64,000 bases of DNA from Picochlorum sp. 'celeri' (GCA_010909725.1 JAACMV010000020.1:868001-932000), one strand, 5' to 3'. Positions 8,022 to 19,325 are shown, numbered from the stretch's first letter. The notes: a model not told the origin generated them from the sequence alone. Translations and numbers: made by a program.

Positions 8022-9701
8022 ATGCCTCAATTCCTTTCGAATACGCAGGAATATATATATTATAGATATATAGATACCCTGGGAGGGCTACGGAGATCGG
8101 TCGAACATGTATCGTGGGCAGAGCTTAGTGGCTGTTTGGGTGACCTGGGAACCTTTTTGCCCCTGGTGGTTGCTTTGACGCAGGAGGTGGGGCTCGATCT
8201 GGGGACGACTTTGCTCTTTACAGGAGTGTACAACATTGTGACTGGACTGATGTTTGATATTCCCATGCCTGTGCAACCCATGAAGACAATTGCAGCAGTT
8301 GCCTTGTCTGGGGATGGGTTGACGATTCCTCAAATCATGGCTGCGGGTATTTTTGTGTCGGCGTGCGTCCTTGTGCTAGGCGCGGCGGGTTTGATGGGTA
8401 TTGCAACACGATTGACTCCTCCACCTGTGATCAGGGGAATGCAGTTGGGAGTAGGGCTTGCACTGAGCCAGAAAGGTTTCAGATATGTTTGGTACAGGGA
8501 TGGGGCATCATCAGAGGGCATGAATAGTGTGTGGGGACTGAGTGGTATTTTCGTGGGTATGTTTTTCATTGTATTTATTCTGCTATCCGTGTATAATGCT
8601 AGTGATGCGAACAGCGACGACGTCAGTAGGCCTACTGAAGGTGGTGCATCACAGCAACAGAGAGTTGTTGATCAGGAGAATGGAGGAGAAGAGAGAGGAG
8701 AGGGCAGTGTCCCAGTGTCAGTGACCGTAAAAGAGGATACAAAGATGTCGGTAGTTACTGAAACTGATTTTCCTTCATCATCCATGGCATCGCAATCTCC
8801 TGGAGACATTACACTAGTGTCCTCCTCCAACCGGATGGGTAATGGCACAGCATATGGAGCCCTATCGAAGATACGTGAACTCTTCGAAAAGTATCTCCTA
8901 CACCCACTGTATATTTGCGGTGATAAAGCTGGGCAGGCATGCGGAGAGGCCAAGTATGATGTCCAGCTACAAAAGACATGTTGCTGTGGCATCCCTCCAT
9001 CCTCTGGGCGCCACATCCCAGCAGCCCTCATCATCTTGGTGGTCGGTATCATACTGTCGATATGCTTCAACCCATCCATTGTCAACGGACTATCCATGGG
9101 TCCTTCAAAACCTGACGTGATTGTCCCTAATGGAGAGGAATGGAAGAGTGGTATCCTTCGAGCAGGACTACCTCAACTGCCCTTGACAACTCTCAACTCT
9201 GTCATCTCAGTCACTCAGTTGGCAAATGAGTGGTTCCCAGACAGATACTCTAAACCAGGATCCGTGGCGACTTCGGTTGGACTGATGAATTTGGTGGGAT
9301 GCTGGTTTGGAGCAATGCCAAGTTGCCACGGAGCAGGAGGTCTTGCAGCGCAAGTACGATTTGGAGCTCGATGGGGCACCGCACCCGTCATCCTCGGTGT
9401 CATGAAAATATTCTTGGGATTGCTATTTGGATCCTCGTTACTGAGTCTCCTGCAAGAATTCCCCCTTTCTATGCTTGGCGCAATGCTTGTCTTCTCAGGT
9501 ATTGAGCTTGCCTCTGTAGCCAAGGGCCAAAAAGGGGAACGAGGAATGGCCATTATGCTTTTGACGGCAGCTATTGGTCTCGCAACAGGCAACATTTCCA
9601 TCGGTGTCGCCGTTGGTTTAGCGTGTGCCTATATCTTAGCTCTGTGGGATCATCTATTAATGCTTGCAAGCGCCCAACGGTGGCCTATATTTACTAGGTG
9701 A
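8022..9701 (+). CDS. MOT1: MOT1-type molybdate transporter
   Basis: This is a membrane transporter of the MOT1 group, a branch of the sulfate-transporter-like family that imports molybdate for molybdenum cofactor enzymes. The 559-residue protein starts at ATG 8022; an in-frame TTG at 8010 is disregarded. Hallmarks include ELSGCLGDLGTFLPLVVAL near residue 35, the FDIPMPVQPMK motif, RGMQLGVGLALSQ, and the C-terminal GAMPSCHGAGGLAAQVRFG. Multiple TM helices flank a long hydrophilic loop (about residues 195-320) carrying Ser, Thr and acidic stretches plus several Cys. That loop may be regulatory and is longer than in plant MOT1 as I recall. No intron is apparent. Confidence 0.88.
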   Translation: MPQFLSNTQEYIYYRYIDTLGGLRRSVEHVSWAELSGCLGDLGTFLPLVVALTQEVGLDLGTTLLFTGVYNIVTGLMFDIPMPVQPMKTIAAVALSGDGLTIPQIMAAGIFVSACVLVLGAAGLMGIATRLTPPPVIRGMQLGVGLALSQKGFRYVWYRDGASSEGMNSVWGLSGIFVGMFFIVFILLSVYNASDANSDDVSRPTEGGASQQQRVVDQENGGEERGEGSVPVSVTVKEDTKMSVVTETDFPSSSMASQSPGDITLVSSSNRMGNGTAYGALSKIRELFEKYLLHPLYICGDKAGQACGEAKYDVQLQKTCCCGIPPSSGRHIPAALIILVVGIILSICFNPSIVNGLSMGPSKPDVIVPNGEEWKSGILRAGLPQLPLTTLNSVISVTQLANEWFPDRYSKPGSVATSVGLMNLVGCWFGAMPSCHGAGGLAAQVRFGARWGTAPVILGVMKIFLGLLFGSSLLSLLQEFPLSMLGAMLVFSGIELASVAKGQKGERGMAIMLLTAAIGLATGNISIGVAVGLACAYILALWDHLLMLASAQRWPIFTR

Positions 9702-9760
9702 CGGAAATCTCCTCCTTGCGCTGTATTTATAAATTATTGTACACATGATCATTGTAATAT

Positions 9761-9784
9761 TATTCAAATACTAGTTTTTGAATA
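9761..9784. repeat. Inverted repeat downstream of MOT1 stop
   Basis: TATTCAAA (9761-9768) and TTTGAATA (9777-9784) flank an 8-nt spacer, 60 nt after the MOT1 stop and about 30 nt before the next start. It could be a 3'-UTR hairpin or chance in AT-rich DNA. Confidence 0.45.
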
Positions 9785-9815
9785 CCGAAAGTAACAGAAA
9801 GAGATAGAGGGTCGC

Positions 9816-10064
9816 ATGTCTCAGAACAATAAGGATTTCAAACCATTCACAACCCCTCCAGGGTATAGACCTCCGACCCTGGCAGAGTGCTGGAAATATT
9901 TCTATAAACAACACCCATATTACAGATATGGATATTCGGCAGTCATTGTTCTAGGTATCGTGGGCTATCTTGCATCAGATCAACGGAAGGAAACCCATCC
10001 ACCAGTGGCCAAAAATACGCGAGATGAGGATGTCGACAATCATATATCTTCAGAGAATACCTGA
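9816..10064 (+). CDS. Single-TM microprotein, unknown
   Basis: An 82-residue ORF starts at ATG 9816. The N-terminal half is hydrophilic with proline and aromatic residues (PPGYRPPTLAECWKYFYKQ). One hydrophobic helix follows (about residues 41-55), then a charged tail. The layout is typical of small accessory subunits of respiratory or translocation complexes, but no specific family was recognised. It lies 114 nt downstream of MOT1 on the same strand. Confidence 0.5.
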   Translation: MSQNNKDFKPFTTPPGYRPPTLAECWKYFYKQHPYYRYGYSAVIVLGIVGYLASDQRKETHPPVAKNTRDEDVDNHISSENT

Positions 10065-10603
10065 AGACGCTCGGACAAGGCCTGAAACCCTTGCATTGAT
10101 ACCGCTGAGAGCCAAATAGCCGGTAAATATGCCGTAAAAAGACACAATAAAAAAGTGTGGCCAAGTACCAGTCGACGCGAGTGTCGAGAGGGTGTGGAAC
10201 TATGCCAGCGTGGTGTGTGTACTCGCCCAATCACGATGAGCCACTTCCTGCTCAGCTCTCTGGACACTGCCGAGGATTGGGATTGTGATTAGAATGCATG
10301 CAGTTTCATGCCTCGACCTGGTCGTCCCAGGCAGGGCGCGTTGCCCAGGCACATGGGACGGATCCATATCCTTGGACGACTCCGGGATTACATCAACAGA
10401 CGTGTGCAACTCTTGTGTACGAGGCATTCTGTGCTCTCATATACTTGTATTTCTTGCACATTTCCTCTTTAGATTTGTGTACAGCTTGAGAAGGAGCGTG
10501 GGGGTACTCGGTAGACTGGGAATAGCCGCGTCGGACTTTTACTTCCTTGCTTCACACAGTGACTTGTACAGAGTAAGCATTCGCAATACACAATTTTCCA
10601 TCA
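10065..10603. other. Intergenic region with GC-rich repeat patch
   Basis: About 540 nt have no convincing gene. ORFs on both strands, including a short hydrophobic minus-strand one ending at 10040, lack ATG starts or family support. At 10317-10360 a GC-rich patch holds CCTGG/CCAGG half-sites and two CCCAGGCA copies. It shares the 10-mer CACATGGGAC (10350-10359) in inverse orientation with the repeat at 5412-5421. Confidence 0.35.
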
Positions 10604-11191
10604 ATGCTTGGTGGGTATTCGAAAACAGAACAGCACATGCATCCTGGGAATGCTGCAGTCGATATCTCTGTGAGGGCTGGCACAGCGGACGCTCAGAATG
10701 CTGCTGCCGGGATGATGTCGCAGAAGCAGCAGATAGAATTAATCCTTCGATCGTGCATGGAGCCGATGGAAATTAATGTTGCGTGTGAGAACCCGGAATG
10801 CGCCTCTTTACTGCGTGTCATGGTGCCTGAGAGTGTTCACAGGCTTGCACCTCCAAGTCTTGTTATTCGATGTGCTGGGTGTGGGAAATTGTTGTCAGTG
10901 TCTCTGCCAGCAGAGACGTATATTCAACATCGCACGAAACAGCTGCAAATGATGCAAGAGAAGCAGGATCAATTGAAACAGTTGCAGCTTCTTGAGCAAG
11001 AGATTCAACAAAAGAGGAAATTCTTGGAGGAGCAGATGAAATCTTTCCAGGCGAATACTGTAGAAGAAAAGGATACGAATAGGCAAAGTGGATCACATCG
11101 TGCGGAGGATATGCAAGATCAAGAAGAGGCCTTGGTGACCCCAGTTTTGCAACGAGGACTCAAACCTTCTGAATCCCCAGAGTCTGCCTGA
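10604..11191 (+). CDS. YABBY-type zinc finger plus coiled-coil protein
   Basis: The 195-residue protein has four cysteines at about 61, 66, 90 and 93 (C-x4-C-x23-C-x2-C). They enclose the pattern ASLLRVMVP...PSLVIRCAGCGKLLSVSLP, strongly reminiscent of the N-terminal zinc finger of plant YABBY factors (C-x2-C ... TVRCGHC.NLLSV). The C-terminal HMG-like YABBY domain is absent. Instead there is a Gln/Glu-rich coiled coil (about residues 110-148) and an acidic, Ser-rich tail. It may bind zinc and act as a nuclear adaptor, but that is inference. Start at ATG 10604; no intron is needed. Confidence 0.6.
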   Translation: MLGGYSKTEQHMHPGNAAVDISVRAGTADAQNAAAGMMSQKQQIELILRSCMEPMEINVACENPECASLLRVMVPESVHRLAPPSLVIRCAGCGKLLSVSLPAETYIQHRTKQLQMMQEKQDQLKQLQLLEQEIQQKRKFLEEQMKSFQANTVEEKDTNRQSGSHRAEDMQDQEEALVTPVLQRGLKPSESPESA

Positions 11192-11369
11192 GAGTACAAT
11201 CTTTTCTTCTTGTCATTGCGCAGGAATCTACACCATCATCTGATACGTATAATAACACCAATAATCTTTAGTACTAGATTGACAATAAGAGTAGCGGTTA
11301 AACTGGTCATATTCATCCATTGCATGATACAAATCAAAATGTACACTGTAAAACACATCACATCCTGAT

Positions 11370-12686
11370 TCAACCCGCATGCTTTGCTTGCGATTGAAGA
11401 GCTTGTCGAGCCCACTCAGGCAAATAATCAATCATGTACAATATAATATCTGGATATGATTCAATGTACTGTCGCGACACGTGAATCAGTATGGCAATCA
11501 TTGTGACAAAGCATACCAATAGTATGAGTGCTGAGATGCTTCCAAATGCCCTCTCCTGTGACACATTTGTCAGCGTTGCACTCGCATCGGCAGACACAGA
11601 AACAATCGCAGAGTCATCAGGAGTAAATGCCACAGCTGTCGCAAAGGTCATATGAGCCCCTTTGACATGCTTTTCTGTTTTTAAGGATTCTGTTGATACC
11701 AGGCACTGGTCTGCATCAGGGGTGACAACAGCAATCTTCGCCCCATTATGACTCAGTTCAAAGCCACTTATAGGACAAGATACAACCTTTCGCACGCAAT
11801 CTAATGTCAGGGCACCATCGTCAGTCTGCCTCCATCGCACAATGTATCCATTGCCCTTTGAATTTCCAGCAGCATAGAGCGCAATACCTTTATGGTCTAT
11901 GGTAGAGACGCATCTAAAAAGCGATAATCGAGGTATATCCGAGGGTTTCTCTAACAAACAAAGCATCTGCATATCTTCCACATTCCAAAGAGAACAACTC
12001 CCACTCTCATCAACAGCCAACACAATGCCATCACTATGAGCACTACTGAAATCAACATTCCTCACAGCCTTGCGTCTATCTTTACTCACATCCAGCTCTC
12101 CTTGTCGTTTCAACGTCGGCCATGATATTATATGAACCTTTCCATCCTCCGTACCAAGCGCTAATAATGTCCCATCTGAGCTGAATGACATGCACTTGAT
12201 CACACCTAAAAAGGAGGAGCACTTCTCTGCTGCACTCATCACACTTGGAGACGGCCAAGAAAGCTCTGGCAGAGCCTCATTGTCCTTCGTCGTAATCTGA
12301 ATCACCTTGATCCCTCCTGTAGCCAGTGAGATCACCATTGATTTGCCAGACGGGTGCATTTTCATTCGGTACGGGGCATCCTGCCCAACGTTGAACTTGG
12401 CAACTTCCTCTGTCAATTTTGAATCTCCAGCACGCTGAACCATGACAATTCTGCAACGAAGAATTAAAAAAAATGTCGACATCAGTATCGTAAAAGCAGA
12501 TCCATTCGCAGTTGAAAACACAGTGTCAGTTCGAGAAGATTTATACACAGGACATGATCGTCCAACGAAGACGCACTTATTTTCAATTCCCATATTCCCA
12601 CCGCCACACATGTATCCAATGGAATTAAACCATTCTATTGCGTACAGCGGTGCCCCGTATTTTTGCAACGTATCTGATTTTGGCAT
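11370..12686 (-). CDS. SEC12: SEC12-like guanine nucleotide exchange factor for SAR1
   Basis: SEC12 is an ER membrane beta-propeller that activates SAR1 to start COPII budding. Exons are 12577-12686 and 11370-12450 (396 aa). The intron 12451-12576 (GTGCGT...TTGCAG) is 126 nt, stop-free and in frame; removing it joins GIENK to IVMVQRAG as expected for the family. The start is ATG 12686; an upstream in-frame GTG is disregarded. Family features are YGAPLYAIEW at the N-terminus, the PYRMKMHPSG segment, repeated WD-like blades, and a TM helix near residues 345-365 followed by a short lumenal tail. It resembles plant SEC12/PHF1 and animal PREB. The SAR1-GEF role is inferred from the family. Confidence 0.8.
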   Translation of the reverse strand: MPKSDTLQKYGAPLYAIEWFNSIGYMCGGGNMGIENKCVFVGRSCPVYKSSRTDTVFSTANGSAFTILMSTFFLILRCRIVMVQRAGDSKLTEEVAKFNVGQDAPYRMKMHPSGKSMVISLATGGIKVIQITTKDNEALPELSWPSPSVMSAAEKCSSFLGVIKCMSFSSDGTLLALGTEDGKVHIISWPTLKRQGELDVSKDRRKAVRNVDFSSAHSDGIVLAVDESGSCSLWNVEDMQMLCLLEKPSDIPRLSLFRCVSTIDHKGIALYAAGNSKGNGYIVRWRQTDDGALTLDCVRKVVSCPISGFELSHNGAKIAVVTPDADQCLVSTESLKTEKHVKGAHMTFATAVAFTPDDSAIVSVSADASATLTNVSQERAFGSISALILLVCFVTMIAILIHVSRQYIESYPDIILYMIDYLPEWARQALQSQAKHAG

Positions 12687-12847
12687 GATCTCCACTTTTC
12701 AAAACCACAGCAACGGTATCATTCAAAGGGGCGATTATAGGGTCTGCTATATCTAAACTATTATTATATTCATTCAAAATAAATAAACTGGCTCCAGTGG
12801 AGCCTTCTAGATCGGGTTGACAATTCCCAACTTGGCTGCGCATCTGG

Positions 12848-15800
12848 CTATTTCCTTCTGGCTCGTGTCCTTTGCTTTGTTGCATTTTCCACGACTTTCT
12901 TCTCGACTGGGAGACCTTTTCTAGTACGCACAGCATCTATAAGCCTTCGGGCAAGATTTTGAGTTCCAACTCCTTGGCCTTCTTCTCCAAACTCTTCTCT
13001 TTCTTCCTCTGTAAGTGGCTGGAAGAAAGGATCAATGTCCAGTCTTTCCCAATGAGAGAGCATGAGAGACGCTGATGCGCTTCCAGAGGATTTTCTGCGA
13101 AGCTCGTCAACAAATCCAAAGGATGCTTCAACTGGTAAATGGGCTAGAATGACAAAGAGACCGGAGCCCTCTCTTAGTTCTTCTCGCAAGACCTTGGCCC
13201 GTCTTCTTCCAAGGACGGCATATACAGCTGCCAAACCTTCTGAGGAGGTTGAAATCTCGCAAAGGAAATGGGCTTCTACGATGCGGGGACTATTTTCTAA
13301 AATACATCGCCGAATGCCTTGTTTGACGACGGCACTGACCTGGCCATTGAATGGGCCAAACACATCCTCTTGCAAGGGGAGGGTTGCAGTTCCAGTGCTA
13401 CTCTGTGAGAAGCATAGCTTGGCCTGAATATTAACGAGTATACCCCTAAGAGGTTCATCACATAAAGGTCCGGATGCACTTGCCATTTGGAATCCAGCAG
13501 AAATACCCGATATGATTGCATGGATGGCTGATTGAGTAGATGTGATCAAGGACTCTTTTTCCTCTGCCGATGAGTCTGCATGCACGACGCCATATTCTTC
13601 CAGAAGCTGAAGAATTGCGTCTCCTTTATATGATTCGTTGCTTGAGAAATGCTTATCGAGTCCCAGGAGATGAGAAATGTGGGGAGACCCCGTCGGTATT
13701 GGGACATCAATGGTGGCTGGTGAGATTTCCTTTGGGCTTTGCTCATCCTCTTCTGTATGACGCTCTATCTTTGTCTTGCCAGCGTGTACTACATTGTCTT
13801 CAGGCTCCATCCATAGGTTTATCTCGGAGGTTTTGGTCGACATAAGGAGGATATTGGGACCAACACGCTTTGGTCCAAATTGCCAGATTCCATGGCATAC
13901 GTTCTGAAGGTTGCTAGCCTGTAATATGGACTGCTTTAAATCCGCCAATTTTTCCTGTATTTCTTCCAAATTCCTTTCTTTTGCATCTGAGCTCATCAAA
14001 GCTACCAATACATCCTCAAGAGTTTCAATATCTGAAGAAACTTTGTTGGTAAGTGGCTTTATTTGTATTCGTAGTTCACATGCCTTGCCTGCCGTGAGGA
14101 CACTTACTGTCTTGGTTGCAACTGTATCCTCTGCGATTGATTCTTTAAATCTGACGAGGGGAGGTGATACGACGAGCTCAACCCTAGCGAACCTCTCTCT
14201 CAAGTCTTTAATGCATGTTTCAAGATGGACTTCCCCTGCTGCACACAGGACATGCTCACCACTATCTTGGAAAATGACCTTCACCAGAGGATCTGCTCGA
14301 TGCAGTAATTTCATTCCATTTTCAAATTTCTCCATATCTCCTGGGTGCGCTGGTTCGACTGCAACTTGCACGATTGGTGCTGCTTGGAACATGAGAGGTG
14401 CGATGGGCTTGCACATGGGTGTGGATGACAATGTTGCCGATTTGAGAATTGCCATTTCCAAGCCACTCATTGCTAGTATATTTCCAGCTGGAACTTTGTC
14501 AAGAAATTCTAATCCTCTGCCCATCATGAGGTATAGCTCATTAATCTTTGCTTTGGAGATGGAAGGGTTGGTCTCATCATGAGCCATTGTAATAGGATCA
14601 TAATCTGCCTGAAGTACGTACACATCCTGTCCTTCTTTGATTACTCCAGCAAAAACTCGCCCAAAGGCTAAAAATGTTTCTTCTTTTGCATCGAGTGATC
14701 GTGATGGCTGCCCAATCTTCCTAGGGAGGCTTGTCAGTGGGACCGACACCATTTTGGACACATAAATGACAAGGGGAGCAGTCTCTCGTGTGTCACAGGA
14801 CGTGATTGCCTCTTTTACTTCTCTCAATAGATCATTTTGATTTCCATCTTGTTGAGGCAGAAAGCGATCAATCCTGTTAGGTGCAGCTACTCTAGGGTTT
14901 GGCAAAAACTGTACCCCCATGGTTAATATTGCATCAGACAAGGGCAACCAAGATCGCATGAAACCTCTCAGCGCGACTCGAGCATCTGCATGCTGTGTCA
15001 ACTGCTTTGATTTTTCGTCTATACTCAACTTATCAGCGAGCTGCTGCAATATCCCCTTGTGGTCTGCATGAGGCATACATGCCCCATATGCCTTGAAAAT
15101 TGGTTCCAATATCCAACTGACAAATAACGGCGTGCCGCCACTCCCCGGCTTGATCGGAACGATTCTCTTTGATTTTGCACTAAATGAATAATTTCCCCAG
15201 AGAGCCTTATGTAGCGGTTCAGCTTTGCACTGTAATTTTTTGGAGTATATTTTGGCAAACTGCTGCACATTGAATGCCCAACCATCAAATGCACTCCCAA
15301 AAGCCACATTCCCTTTCTCCGGCGAGAAATAATCCTCTTCGTCTTCATCATCACTTTTGTCGTCTTCCCTGTTGATGGATACTGCATGCAAGTCCTCTTG
15401 ATAGTGCAAAAAGGCATCTGCCTCAGAAATGAATTTTTCAGACTCAAACGATGAAAGCACCATATTAACATTACTCACGATCGATACAATTCTTGTATAT
15501 GCTTCTAATGGATCGAGTTCTAATTCAAGTATCATTCTATCAATCTTATTGATGACCAGACACATCTCTAACCTCTCTTCCCATGCCTGCCTCAACACAG
15601 CATGTGTTTGAATACAAACCCCTTCCACCGCATCAACTAGAACAAAAGCACCATCACTAAGACGCGCAGCAGTCGAAACCTCGCTACAAAAGTCAATATG
15701 GCCAGGAGAATCGATCAAATTAAACAAGTATCCAGAGTCAAGCACTTCTCGAGGCTCTCCCTTTGGGATATGCAGCAGTGATATAGAGGAACTCTTCATC

Positions 15801-16130
15801 GTGATCCCCCTCGCTTGCTCATCCTCATTACTATCCATATATCGAAGCTCTCCAGCTAGACGAGGGTGAATAAGCCCATTAGATGCGATCAGATGATCAG
15901 ACAGGGTCGTTTTCCCATGGTCCACGTGAGCCAATATACAAACATTCCGAACTTTCGCCTACAAACCCATTCATACGCGACTTAAAGTGATATAAAGTAT
16001 ACATATTTAAGATTTAATGGCACATTGCGCCATTGTGCGTCCATGCACAATACCTGCATGTCACATGTCAGGGGGAAATCCGTACCGTCTGTTGCTGGAG
16101 AGCCACAATTGTCTGTGTATCCACCTCCAT
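12848..16130 (-). CDS. EFL1: EFL1/Ria1 elongation-factor-like GTPase
   Basis: EFL1 releases eIF6 (TIF6) from late pre-60S ribosomes together with SBDS. Exon 1 is only 15 codons (16086-16130, MEVDTQTIVALQQQT); exon 2 is 12848-15958, giving 1051 aa. The 127-nt intron has donor GTACGG and acceptor TTTGTAG. Splicing yields AKVRNVCILAHVDHGKTTL, restoring the strand before the P-loop. Other G motifs visible are DEQARGITM, DSPGHIDF and NKIDRM. An acidic insertion (EDDKSDDEDEED) lies in the G-domain region, as in other EFL1 proteins. EF2-like domains II-V follow, and the C-terminus is basic. There is no EF2 diphthamide loop signature, which separates it from EF2. Confidence 0.9.
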
Positions 16131-16314
16131 ATCTTTATATTTACTTTTCTAGAATTCAAACATGTATGGAACAAGAACATGAGGAATTCTAGTCGTGACG
16201 AGTGATCTCCATATTTAGAGATTTGTACAATTTCAGCAATCGCTCCCTCAATACTCATTACATGTCACCCAGACCATCACATCGTACATAGTTATATAAA
16301 ATTAAGAACACAGA

Positions 16315-19300
16315 ATGCCTCGCCACGGTGTCAAAAGCCAGCAGAATGAGGCATCCGTCGCCACCAAGGACTGGCCATCGGTTAAAGCCACGTCCATGGT
16401 GACAGGGAATGTCCTGGGAGTATCACCTGGTGCATTAACATCAGAAATTGTTGTTACTGTACCAAGTGATGGGGTTTCAGTGATGAAGCTGGTAGGTTTG
16501 CAACTCAAACGTTTTGCATGCAAATTGTTCACAGAGTTTACCCTTCGGATTCGGTCTTTGTACCGCTCAAATACTATATGCAATATTTTTTATTCCATCA
16601 ATGCAGGATAAAACGTTTGTGCACTCTTGGATATTCAATGCTGAAGGGGACGAGGAGTGTAGCCCAACAGGACCAGCTTGTTTTCAGAAAAATGGGGGAT
16701 TCTTCTGTGTACCAATGCGGCAATCACGAGGGAGAGGGCGTAAATCGGTTTACTTCTTGTATGTATGGAACGTAGAAGATGTGGAGTCGAAGAGTATTCG
16801 GCATGTGTCCAAGAGGATTGAGGTGGCTGCAGAGGTTGCATTTGTTGTGCCTGTTGCATGCCCTCGGAAAAGATCTCAAAGTAGAGGATTTTATATTGTA
16901 CTCGATAATGGAGACGTACTTCTTATGGACAGTGATACTGGACGGGTAGAGGATGTGTGCCGTGATTCCCCGGTTGTTGGGAAGACTATTCTTTTTGCTT
17001 CGAGTGTGGCAGATGGGCTGGTTATTGTCCATGAGGAGAAGTCGTCGAAACAGAAACCCCAGAGTACATGCCGTGTTTCGAAGATTTTATTCACTTCATA
17101 TCCCAATATGGAAGTAGAGGGGACATGCCGTCTTTCATTGAATGAAAACTCTGTTGGGGGCATTGCGTGTGACGGTGGAAAAAGAGTGAGCATTGTCAGC
17201 CCCTCTGGAGAGTTCATGGTGTATAATTTGCCCAGCAGTCTGGAAGGAATTTCAGAAGACCTGGTCATTGAACCAAGCGTGACTAGAACGCTGGCTAATG
17301 CATCTGCTGGAGAGACCTCATTAAAGAAGAAACGGCAACAGGAAGGCAAAGTCAATTCAGAATTCAGGGTATTTATGGATGGCGTGTCAAGGATTTATGT
17401 CCTACAGAACGTCAATGTGGATATCATGCGGCTTCATATTTTTGATGCCCAGTATGGAAGTGTCCTTTGGTCCGGTACTGTGGACAAGGAGATTAGGTCA
17501 GGAGAGCCAGTGACACAGGTATGTCTGATGGTCTTTTGTGTAACTTGCATGTATGCACAGTTTCTTAAGATCTGCCTCCGAGTTCCATCTCGACGTATCA
17601 TGGAGGACATATTGAGTCATTGCTGTGCTATAACAAGACGAGGGAATCAAAACCATGACATGTGTTTTGCATGGATTGGTCTGAGATTTTCTCTGTTTGC
17701 TGAATGGACAGAGTCTCATTTGTGTTCATGAACAAAAGAGATGCATCCACTCGCATGTACATCTTCAGACATTTCTCAATCTGTTATTCTGTACTAATAG
17801 CTTTATCTGATGAATTTGCAGGCCATCGTGTATGGTGAAGCTTCGGTAGACATGATTGTATCATGCAAAGATGGTGGCATTTTGCATGTGAACATGAATA
17901 TTCCAAAGCCTTCTCTCTCGGCACTTGTAGGATCTTTCAATATTCAGAGCACTTTAGGAGATCGTGAAGTCAGAAATAGCTTGGCGATGAATGCGAGGCG
18001 TGCATTAGATTTGGAGGCAAACAGCGTGGTTACAACAAGAACAAAACAACTTGGCAGGGTTCAAATTGGCGTAGAGCCCGGCGATGGTGGGAACGAGCTC
18101 GTGCATGTTCCAACCAAATTTTCTTGGAAACCAGCCATGAATAAAGAACTCATGGCAGTAGAGACTGAAATCACAGATATTCTGGAAGGTGTTCACCCAG
18201 ATTTGAAAATGGATGCCAAGACCAAATCAAAACTGTTAAAGTGCATCATTGGTGCATTAGATCGATGCAAAAAGTCAAAATGCTCTCTCTCTAGTAATGT
18301 TGCTGCAAGGATTTTGGCGGTATTAATTGGTATGTCGAATCTCCAACATGCGTATTTTGTAGTGTGGCAGTGATGAATTACAAAATTATAAAGTAGATAG
18401 AGACAACTGATTCTTCTATGAAGATAAAACTTGTGGGAATCTCTCTGAGCCATACAGATGCACAACTTGTGTATTTATTTATACTATCTCACTGCATGCG
18501 CGATTAAAACGTCATTTATCTATTGATGCAGAGTTGAAGCAATGGGATTCCATTGGAAGCTTGTTGCATTACAGTCATCCCAGATCTCTCTCACACTGCC
18601 CTGGAGCTGCTCTTGTTCTTGCAGAAAATGCTAGATACTCTGATTTGTTTGCATTGCTCTCACAAGCTTCAGATATCAGATCTAGTGAATTGTGCTCAGT
18701 GGTCAAGTCCCTGATTGGTGGAGCTGGGCCCTTGATTGAGAAATCTAGAGAATCCTACATGGCAAGCCTCTCCTCTCTCGCCGAGGAACAGTTGAAAGCT
18801 CTTGAGAAGAGCTCGAAGAAGACACAAGTAGACAACCTAGATAACAATAAGCTTATTGAAGCGTCGTGCTGTGCGGCAGCAGTGCATGGATTCTCCAAAC
18901 GGCAAGTTTCTTGCCATCCAATACTCACACTGTATCCAAACCCCATCCTCATCAGCATGGCATTGAAGAGGATGCACTCGGAGTATTTGATATTCTTAAT
19001 CAGATATTTGATGCAATGGGTTTCCAATATCATCGACCTTGACGTGTCACAAGGTGGAGTGATCCCCAATCTATCTCCTGTGCCGAGTCTGGAAACTGTG
19101 CTCATCTGGCTTTCAGCTGCAATGGACGCAGGCAACATGCGCTTGACGAACTCGGAAAAGGGGTTAGAAGTGCTTCAAAAACTCATGGACGAGGTCAGTT
19201 CTCAAGTCTCGTGCTTGCACGTGTTTGAGAATCTTGCAGGAGTATTGTCGCATGTGCAACATGCATCACCCTCAAAGCAACGGCAGAACATGCCTGGCTA

Positions 19301-19325
19301 TAAGATCCAATGCCTGTCGCTATAG
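16315..19325 (+). CDS. NOL11: NOL11-like nucleolar protein (SSU processome)
   Basis: NOL11 works in pre-rRNA transcription and 18S processing. Proposed exons are 16315-16491, 16607-17518, 17822-18329 and 18532-19325 (796 aa). All splice phases agree; donors are GTAGGT, GTATGT and GTATGT, and intron 2 has a TACTAAT box shortly before its AG. The N-terminal half is a divergent propeller (DKTFVHSWIF, YVWNVEDVE). The C-terminal half matches the NOL11 helical domain: QWDSIGSLLHY, SLSHCPG, and SLETVLIWLSAAMDAG. A 54-nt stretch at 18902-18955 has GCAAGT and CATCAG ends and could be an additional GC-AG intron. The assignment depends mainly on the C-terminal domain. Confidence 0.7.

Noticed and set aside
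10040..10267. Short hydrophobic minus-strand ORF after the MOT1-linked microprotein
   Set aside because: It lacks an ATG, overlaps the 3' end of the plus-strand gene, and no intron model could be supported.
10285..10776. Plus-strand ORF of 163 codons
   Set aside because: Overlaps the zinc-finger gene in another frame and has no protein-like pattern.
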